DNA of 19,922 bases, taken from positions 1 to 19,922 of the forward strand of contig JBAQMG010000136.1 in assembly GCA_049302575.1 (NCBI GenBank), written 5' to 3'. This DNA comes from JBAQMG01 sp049302575 (GTDB taxonomy: Bacteria > Bacillota > Desulfitobacteriia > Desulfitobacteriales > Desulfitobacteriaceae). A program made the translations under genes and the position numbers. This document shows positions 15,795 to 19,922 of the stretch, piece by piece. The notes below the pieces were generated by a model. The model worked only from the letters and a program-made list of their open reading frames with translations. It did not search any database and was not told the DNA's origin. The number at the start of each line of letters is the position of its first letter. The stretch's first letter is position 1.

Positions 15795-15829
15795 TAGTAA
15801 AGTTTACTACAGTTTTTATACTATATCAA
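15795..15829 (-). promoter_or_regulatory. Candidate SigA-type promoter for the polysaccharide operon, with palindrome over the -10
   Basis: On the minus strand TTGATA (complement of 15824-15829) is followed after 17 bp by TAAACT (complement of 15801-15806), acceptable -35 and -10 boxes about 70 nt before the ATG at 15725. A perfect 7-1-7 palindrome TAGTAAA-G-TTTACTA (15795-15809) covers the -10 and the probable start site, a position typical for a repressor operator. A second, weaker pair (TTGTAA, 16 bp, TATGAT) lies further upstream. The assignment is by eye. Confidence 0.45.
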
Positions 15830-15945
15830 CTATCCATGGCATAGCAGGTCGTTATTCAGTGATATTAGTACTATAATAACATAAAATCATAGTAAAATAG
15901 CAAAAAGTTACAAGCTATACTTTATCTGCTTTTTAGGGTCGTTCT

Positions 15946-17577
15946 TTATTCACTAGTCAAAACTTTTTGAATCTCTAGGATAGTCGAATTAGGAAGTACC
16001 TTTTCCCCACCAAAGATATTCCAATTTGTTAATCCTTTCTGAATACTTTGAAGGAAGCTTTGAGTTAAGGAACTCATCGCGTCTTGGGGAGAGATAAGCA
16101 GTAATGCCCCCTCATGATGAGCAGTCATTGCCGCTCCAGCTAAGGCATCCGGAAAGTTTTCGCCCGTCGCGATATCTAACCCCGTGCTTTGAATAAAATA
16201 GGTCTTGGCGATAACAGCCGAGGTTTCATAACGATCCTTTCCAGCTAGTCGCTGCCCATTTACAGAAGAAAGACCTGCAGCCTGTAAAGCACTCCTCAAT
16301 ACACTCTCGGAAATTACTGACTCCCCACCTACGCTAATTAGACGGGAGGGATGCAAAGCTTTCAAGGCGTCTGCCGTGGCTTCAGGTAAAGCTACCTTAT
16401 CCGTCAAAAGAATGGGAAAATTCTGACTGGCTGCCGCAGGCGCCATACTTAAAGCATCCGGAAAATCCAAACCCGTTGCCAATGCGACAGGCGTTCCTTG
16501 CGCGAAGGTCTTAGCAATCAGGGCTGCCGTCTCAAAGCGGTCACGTCCGCCCAAGCGAGTGACTTTTTCGCCTGTCCAGCCTAACTGAGCAAGGCTGGTA
16601 TTAATTTCCGAGCTCAAGGCGCCTTCTCCACCCAGTAGAATAACACGGGAAGGGTGTAAGCTTTTCAGCGCGACTTGAACACGGTTATCTAAGGAACGTG
16701 GACTAGTCAGGAGGATTGGCGCATCATTTTTGTGTGCTAGGGGTACTCCCGCCAAGGCATCCGGGAAGTCATCTGAGCGGGAGATGATCACAGTTTCACT
16801 CCCCTTCGGCCACCCATTCAGTGCGATTTGTATGGCGGTGTCCATCCGGTCCACACCAGCGATACGCAAAGGATTAGGGGGGGTGCCTAGATCCCCGAGA
16901 TGGACTGGTTGTACCGTGTCCCAGTGACCATCTGGCCCATTCGTCGCATTGGGGAGCTGGTTTTGAGGGATTCGCGCTACTGGGATTTTAGAGATATTTA
17001 CTTGCGTCACGTAACCCAGAACATAACTCGTCCCACATAACTCAATGACCTTATCTTGGTAGGTCTGATCTGGTGCAGCCTGCCAAGGATTATTCTTCAT
17101 AGACCAACTATTATACGCCCAGATGGCAAAATACCAATTCTCCAGTTTATTCCGATCACCATCCCCTATTTGTGGTGTTATTTTCAAGAACTTTTCATTG
17201 AGCAGATCTGCTCCGAAGAAAATATTAAAGTCAATGTCGTTTTTCAGCTTTTCGACGATTACTGGATCTAAGGCGTTGTAACTAGCAATCTGCATAATCC
17301 CGATGGCCGGATTAGCTCCAGGATTCGTTATAACACTGATAAGGGGCTTACCTTGGCTATTCCATTGTCGCCAACCGCTTTCTTTGAAGGCAATCGCTTT
17401 GAAAATAACACTGGGGATACCTTTTTGCCGTGCAACAGCGTCAAGTTTTTGGGCAATAATCGCCGGGGTTGGATTTTGCATAGGGGTTGTGACCGCAATA
17501 ACTGGTGTACTAAAACTCGCCAAGATCAATAACGGGATTATGATTATTGTGAATATTATGCACGGCCTTTTACCCAT
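15946..17577 (-). CDS. Secreted lytic-transglycosylase-like protein with three cell-wall-binding-2 repeats
   Basis: 543 residues. The signal peptide (basic MGKR, hydrophobic 7-22, probable cleavage near residue 28) is followed by a lysozyme-fold SLT-type domain at about 36-185: catalytic-type Glu66 in AIAFKESGW, GIMQI at 93-97, and AYNSW at 154-158. Three tandem CWB2 repeats follow at about 238-334, 341-435 and 443-543, each opening with R(I/L)xGxDRxxTA-type segments and containing FPDAL and a PILL-type motif (APILL, FPILL, ALLL). The protein should cleave peptidoglycan glycan strands while held to the wall by anionic polymer, as CWB2 proteins are in Clostridioides. ATG 17577 has AAAGGAGAG 9 nt upstream. 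It is monocistronic-looking, set between a terminator and the polysaccharide operon promoter. Murein cleavage is inferred from the motifs. Confidence 0.92.
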   Translation of the reverse strand: MGKRPCIIFTIIIIPLLILASFSTPVIAVTTPMQNPTPAIIAQKLDAVARQKGIPSVIFKAIAFKESGWRQWNSQGKPLISVITNPGANPAIGIMQIASYNALDPVIVEKLKNDIDFNIFFGADLLNEKFLKITPQIGDGDRNKLENWYFAIWAYNSWSMKNNPWQAAPDQTYQDKVIELCGTSYVLGYVTQVNISKIPVARIPQNQLPNATNGPDGHWDTVQPVHLGDLGTPPNPLRIAGVDRMDTAIQIALNGWPKGSETVIISRSDDFPDALAGVPLAHKNDAPILLTSPRSLDNRVQVALKSLHPSRVILLGGEGALSSEINTSLAQLGWTGEKVTRLGGRDRFETAALIAKTFAQGTPVALATGLDFPDALSMAPAAASQNFPILLTDKVALPEATADALKALHPSRLISVGGESVISESVLRSALQAAGLSSVNGQRLAGKDRYETSAVIAKTYFIQSTGLDIATGENFPDALAGAAMTAHHEGALLLISPQDAMSSLTQSFLQSIQKGLTNWNIFGGEKVLPNSTILEIQKVLTSE

Positions 17578-17626
17578 ATTATTTAACTCTCCTTTTGTCT
17601 ATGCGTCTTGTTCCACGTGTTTCTAT

Positions 17627-17638
17627 CTTTGATCAAAG
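17627..17638. promoter_or_regulatory. 12-bp perfect palindrome CTTTGATCAAAG in the 5' UTR of the CWB2 gene
   Basis: CTTTGATCAAAG lies between the candidate promoter and the ribosome binding site of the lytic-transglycosylase-like gene, a position suitable for an operator. No regulator is identifiable in the window, and short A+T-rich palindromes arise by chance, so this is noted with low confidence. Confidence 0.25.
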
Positions 17639-17664
17639 TATCTCTTCCTTCAGTCATCCTTCTA

Positions 17665-17691
17665 ATTCTACCATACACCTGATTTTTCTGC
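17665..17691 (-). promoter_or_regulatory. Promoter of the CWB2 gene: extended -10, also fitting a SigH-type consensus
   Basis: The minus strand reads TGGTAGAAT (complement of 17665-17673), an extended -10 with five of six consensus bases. GCAGAAAAA (complement of 17683-17691) lies 11 bp upstream of GTAGAAT, which fits the Bacillus SigH pattern RnAGGAwWW-N11-12-RnnGAAT with one mismatch. The start site would be about 80 nt before the gene. The same TGGTAGAAT also precedes the gene starting at 19586. By-eye match only. Confidence 0.45.
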
Positions 17692-17693
17692 AT

Positions 17694-17723
17694 AAAAAAG
17701 GACTACCCTTTCGCGAGTAATCC
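17694..17723 (-). terminator. Rho-independent terminator downstream of the NTF2-like membrane protein gene
   Basis: The minus strand reads GGATTACTC, a 6-nt loop, then GGGTAGTCC and TTTTTT. The 9-bp stem (two G-U pairs) and immediate U-run make a standard intrinsic terminator 40 bp after the stop codon of the gene ending at 17764. It separates that gene from the CWB2 gene downstream. Confidence 0.82.
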
Positions 17724-17763
17724 TGCTCAGCTTATTCTTTAGGTAACCCATTTAATGATCTAC

Positions 17764-18417
17764 CTATATGGAACTTTCCCCAGTAATTAACCAATGTGAA
17801 TTGACGAAAATAAGATTTACACGCACACTAACCTTCTGTTCATGAGCCTCTCCTGTTGGGGATGCATTTTCAAAACTGTAGTCTGAAGCCATATACCTAT
17901 AATCAGCTCGAAGGGTCGCGGTTGAGTTATCCGCCTTTTCAAGGGTAACTTGATCAAAATCAATCCGAATCACATCCAAACCAATCCCCTGTAAAAGATA
18001 AACTTCCGCTCTGTTAGCATGCTTTTCTAAAATGCTGCCCGTATAGCCAGTAGCTAATTTGGTCCGAAAAGCTGACATCTCCGTAGATTTCCAGGCATCA
18101 AAGAAAATCCCTACATCTTGCTTATAATCTGTAATAATTTGTTGAGCTAGCCGTTGGGGAATCTCCTCGTTTTTTCCAGAGAGAGTGTTCGTTGTAGGTT
18201 GATACACTTCCGTCCCCACATTTAACACGTTACTTTCATTAAACCCTTGACTACTTCCTTGAGAAACATTAGCAAGGGTTTGCGTATTGGTCTTCCCCCT
18301 TAACTTTGAAATCACGTACTCCGCCGATGTAGGATTAGCGACAGAAAACCCTAACATTCCCACCGTTATTCCTAAACCTAAAGTTAAGATTGCCACAAGC
18401 CAATTCATTTTACGCAT
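17764..18417 (-). CDS. Membrane-anchored protein with a probable NTF2-like extracytoplasmic domain
   Basis: 217 residues and no confident family name. One N-terminal TM helix (about 6-26) with positively charged N-terminus (MRKMNW) is followed by a polar, Ser/Asn/Thr-rich linker (about 40-85). Then comes a compact alpha+beta domain: helices at 86-140 (EEIPQRLAQQIITDYKQD and FFDAWKSTEMSAF) and strands ending RVNLIFVNSHWLITGESS. A helix pack followed by alternating strands ending in VxxHWLI is typical of NTF2-like/ARC6-IMS-type domains, which bind small ligands or partner proteins. The domain would lie outside the cell. ATG 18417 has AAAGGAGAT about 10 nt upstream. It is flanked by a hairpin upstream and a terminator downstream, so probably transcribed alone. 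Gene reality is strong from composition and start signals; function is unknown. Confidence 0.82.
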   Translation of the reverse strand: MRKMNWLVAILTLGLGITVGMLGFSVANPTSAEYVISKLRGKTNTQTLANVSQGSSQGFNESNVLNVGTEVYQPTTNTLSGKNEEIPQRLAQQIITDYKQDVGIFFDAWKSTEMSAFRTKLATGYTGSILEKHANRAEVYLLQGIGLDVIRIDFDQVTLEKADNSTATLRADYRYMASDYSFENASPTGEAHEQKVSVRVNLIFVNSHWLITGESSI

Positions 18418-18493
18418 ATAAACCAGAATCTCCTTTACCTAATTTTATTACTAGCATGACCGCGGAGAGAAGGTTTTAGACAATTAAGCAATA

Positions 18494-18537
18494 AATAAGA
18501 TACAGAACCTGTCTCTCTAACAGGCTCTGTATCTTAT
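18494..18537 (-). terminator. Long hairpin downstream of the gene ending at 18792, terminator-like
   Basis: AATAAGATACAGA (18494-18506) pairs perfectly with TCTGTATCTTATT (18525-18537 region); after one A/C mismatch CCTGT pairs with ACAGG around a 7-nt loop. The 18-19 bp stem with A/T-rich ends resembles bidirectional intrinsic terminators, though the U-tract on the minus strand (CTTATTTATT) is imperfect. It lies about 75 bp upstream of the NTF2-like gene and 250 bp beyond the stop of the preceding gene. Confidence 0.65.
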
Positions 18538-18791
18538 TCTTAAACTATGAGAATGTTTAGCGACGGTAATTAGACTAACGTTACTTCATAATGAGTACGA
18601 TGCTCTCCTACATTAATTACACTACAAACTTTAATTACACCACTCAAACTTTTCTTCACTTATTTCCCGTAATCACTGGTATCCCCTCTTGGAAGATGAG
18701 GTTGATCTATATATTATTAGTTCTTTACAAAGGGAATGACTCATATTCAGTTGTTAGGAACTGTAATCTTTCAAGATCATCATTTCTTCTA
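18538..18791. other. Intergenic stretch, no gene recognised; contains a tandem imperfect repeat
   Basis: The 374-bp gap between the two membrane-protein genes holds the hairpin at 18494-18537 and little else. A tandem imperfect repeat, TTAATTACACTACAAACT (18613-18630) followed by TTAATTACACCACTCAAACT (18631-18650), stands out. A plus-strand frame at 18591-18866 has no plausible ribosome binding site, an unusual composition, and runs into the coding region on the other strand, so it is not called. Confidence 0.5.
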
Positions 18792-19586
18792 CTAACGTTT
18801 CGTAGCAAACGGTGTTGCACCGTATATCTTAGCACTAGTATCGTTTCGGAAGAGATGCGAGTCTAGGTCATGAATTTCTTGATGGAATTGTTCGATGCGA
18901 GCTTTATCTTTCGAATCAAACGCATCCATCCCCCGGTTAAACAGAACATCTAGGTACCCAGAAAATGCCATTACCTTATTGGCACCTACTTCATTTTTTA
19001 ACTGCTTGTCCCACAAAGTCTTATGAAAAAGGATATATTTCTTAATATCTTGTTCATTCATCTGTGGTCCTGCCGTAGGTCCAAATAAATAACCGTCTAC
19101 ATACTCATGAATGTTCCAGGCTGATCCAAAGGCCAAGGTTTTGGTCGCATCACTTAAGCCACTTTCGACACCTTCACTACTGAAAAATCCCGCAATCGAT
19201 GGCGCAGGGTCAAGGAACTTAAGATCAGGTTCCTTGTACTTTTTGGTTCCCGAAGCATCACCTTGAGGCGCTGTATTAATAGTTGGTGGTGAGATTGTAG
19301 CCGCTGGAGCAGCTTTACCTGTGGTTACACTTGGACTAGTTGCGGGATTACTGTTGGTGTTCACGGCAGGATTAGCTGGATTAACTCCCCCAGCACCGCT
19401 CCCCACAGTGGCATTTGTTCCCGCCGCGTCGACAGGCGGGGTTTGAATTACTACCTGGTCAGGATTGGTCGGTTGGCTCCTTAGGACTTTCCAGGCACTA
19501 GGTCCATAGAACGCCGCAGCTACTAAAGCACCGGCTAAGACAATAGTTCCCGCTAAGGTCGCCACTTTTCTTTGATCAAACTCCAT
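18792..19586 (-). CDS. Unrecognised membrane-anchored protein with Pro/Ala/Asn-rich linker and helical C-terminal domain
   Basis: 264 residues, family not recognised. A short cytoplasmic N-terminus (MEFDQRK) precedes one TM helix (about 9-28). A long low-complexity linker (about 38-117), rich in Pro, Ala, Asn, Thr and Gly, then carries a C-terminal domain (about 118-264) out into the wall. That domain is helical and rich in aromatic and charged residues (LAFGSAWNIHEYVDGYLFGP, DIKKYILFHKTLWDKQL, IEQFHQEIHDLDSHLF), with four His but no Cys. The architecture suits a wall-spanning sensor or anchor. ATG 19586 has a perfect AGGAGGT 6 nt upstream and an extended -10 (TGGTAGAAT) about 37 nt from the start. 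It is probably monocistronic. A real gene by its signals; its role is unknown. Confidence 0.8.
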   Translation of the reverse strand: MEFDQRKVATLAGTIVLAGALVAAAFYGPSAWKVLRSQPTNPDQVVIQTPPVDAAGTNATVGSGAGGVNPANPAVNTNSNPATSPSVTTGKAAPAATISPPTINTAPQGDASGTKKYKEPDLKFLDPAPSIAGFFSSEGVESGLSDATKTLAFGSAWNIHEYVDGYLFGPTAGPQMNEQDIKKYILFHKTLWDKQLKNEVGANKVMAFSGYLDVLFNRGMDAFDSKDKARIEQFHQEIHDLDSHLFRNDTSAKIYGATPFATKR

Positions 19587-19592
19587 AAGTCT

Positions 19593-19631
19593 ACCTCCTA
19601 TTCAATTGCTTTTGTCTCTAAGATTCTACCA
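19593..19631 (-). promoter_or_regulatory. Extended -10 promoter and consensus ribosome binding site of the gene at 19586
   Basis: TGGTAGAAT (complement of 19623-19631) is an extended -10 without a convincing -35. AGGAGGT (complement of 19593-19599) is a full consensus binding site 6 nt from the ATG. The leader would be about 30 nt, leaving no room for a riboswitch downstream of this promoter. Confidence 0.5.
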
Positions 19632-19756
19632 GTTTTTAGGCGAAAAGTCTGTCGCTTTTCCTGCTTATCTATAACCTTTTTCTGTCTTGTCCCCTATAAT
19701 TACGCCATAGGTCGCCCTAAGAACCACTATTTTCGTGATAAAAAAACAGCAAAGAA

Positions 19757-19798
19757 CAACGCAATTCATTATGCACTATGCATAATTCATATATTAAT
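19757..19798. repeat. Heptad repeat array (ATTCATT, ATGCACT, ATGCATA, ATTCATA) with shared border
   Basis: Four consecutive heptamers occupy 19764-19791, then TATTAAT. The border CAACGCAATTC (19757-19767) is identical to that of the array at 11311. The inner part ATTATGC..ATGCATAAT is partly palindromic. This belongs to the same dispersed family as the arrays near 7392 and 11318. Confidence 0.75.
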
Positions 19799-19831
19799 AG
19801 AGCAATGTCGTCAATCTAAGCATCCAATAAT

Positions 19832-19921
19832 TCACAATGCAGATTTCTTATTCATAAAGAAGCGTTTCTTTCTAGGGATTTTGCGTTCAAATTGCCTGTC
19901 TGGTCGTATAGGCGTACGATT
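19832..19921 (-). other. Right edge: possible C-terminus of an upstream minus-strand gene
   Basis: Apart from the promoter and heptad array, the 336-bp right edge holds no complete gene. Two minus-strand frames are open to the edge: one stops at 19832 and would end RKKRFFMNKKSAL, the other stops at 19852 and would end NAKSLERNASL. Either could be the tail of a gene outside the window; neither is long enough to decide. Confidence 0.2.
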
Positions 19922-19922
19922 T

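Noticed and set aside
18591..18866. Plus-strand 91-codon frame as a small gene
   Set aside because: No ribosome binding site, odd composition (runs of Tyr, Thr, Asn, then Cys-Cys), and it overlaps the well-supported minus-strand gene ending at 18792.
19632..19760. Cyclic-di-GMP or other riboswitch upstream of the gene at 19586
   Set aside because: No recognisable conserved core was found on the minus strand, and the extended -10 promoter lies downstream of this region, leaving only a 30-nt leader.

Overview
The window looks like chromosomal DNA of a low-GC, spore-former-type Gram-positive anaerobe. Desulfosporosinus/Desulfitobacterium-like Peptococcaceae would fit, but that is inference and no phylogenetic marker is present. 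Support comes from strong AGGAGG-type ribosome binding sites, frequent GTG/TTG starts, an exported protein with three clostridial-type cell-wall-binding-2 repeats, and A+T-rich intergenic DNA. Every convincing gene lies on the minus strand, so transcription runs from high to low coordinates. No rRNA, tRNA, CRISPR array, transposase or phage gene was seen.

Right part (about 19.9 to 15.9 kb): three separately spaced genes for exported or membrane-anchored proteins. They are an unrecognised protein with a Pro/Ala/Asn-rich linker (19586-18792), a single-TM protein with a probable NTF2-like domain (18417-17764), and a secreted lytic-transglycosylase-like enzyme with three CWB2 repeats (17577-15946). 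Extended -10 promoters and hairpins separate them.

Middle and left part (15.7 kb to position 1): a tightly packed polysaccharide operon. In transcription order it encodes a membrane-bound WbpM/CapD-type nucleotide-sugar 4,6-dehydratase, a WbpA-type UDP-GlcNAc 6-dehydrogenase, a D-glucuronyl C5-epimerase homologue, two glycosyltransferases, a WlbA-type Gfo/Idh dehydrogenase, a hexapeptide acetyltransferase, a WbpE-type aminotransferase, and then two successive Wzx-flippase plus Wzy/ligase pairs. The last ligase-type gene is cut by the window edge. The dehydrogenase, oxidoreductase, aminotransferase and acetyltransferase together form the known four-step route from UDP-GlcNAc to UDP-2,3-diacetamido-2,3-dideoxy-glucuronic acid (UDP-GlcNAc3NAcA). 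The C2-epimerase step (WbpI) is not here, but a polymer-type C5-epimerase is. The simplest reading is an anionic, teichuronic-acid-like wall polymer containing a diacetamido uronic acid that may be C5-epimerised to an L-sugar. The CWB2 enzyme next door is a natural candidate to bind such an anionic polymer.

The most unusual non-coding signal is a family of heptanucleotide-phased repeats. They lie in two gaps of the operon and at the right edge of the window, and two arrays share an identical 11-bp border. Two genes have their stop codons inside or at the edge of such repeats. A perfect 16-bp hairpin directly after the wbpA stop codon could attenuate the operon before the C5-epimerase gene.
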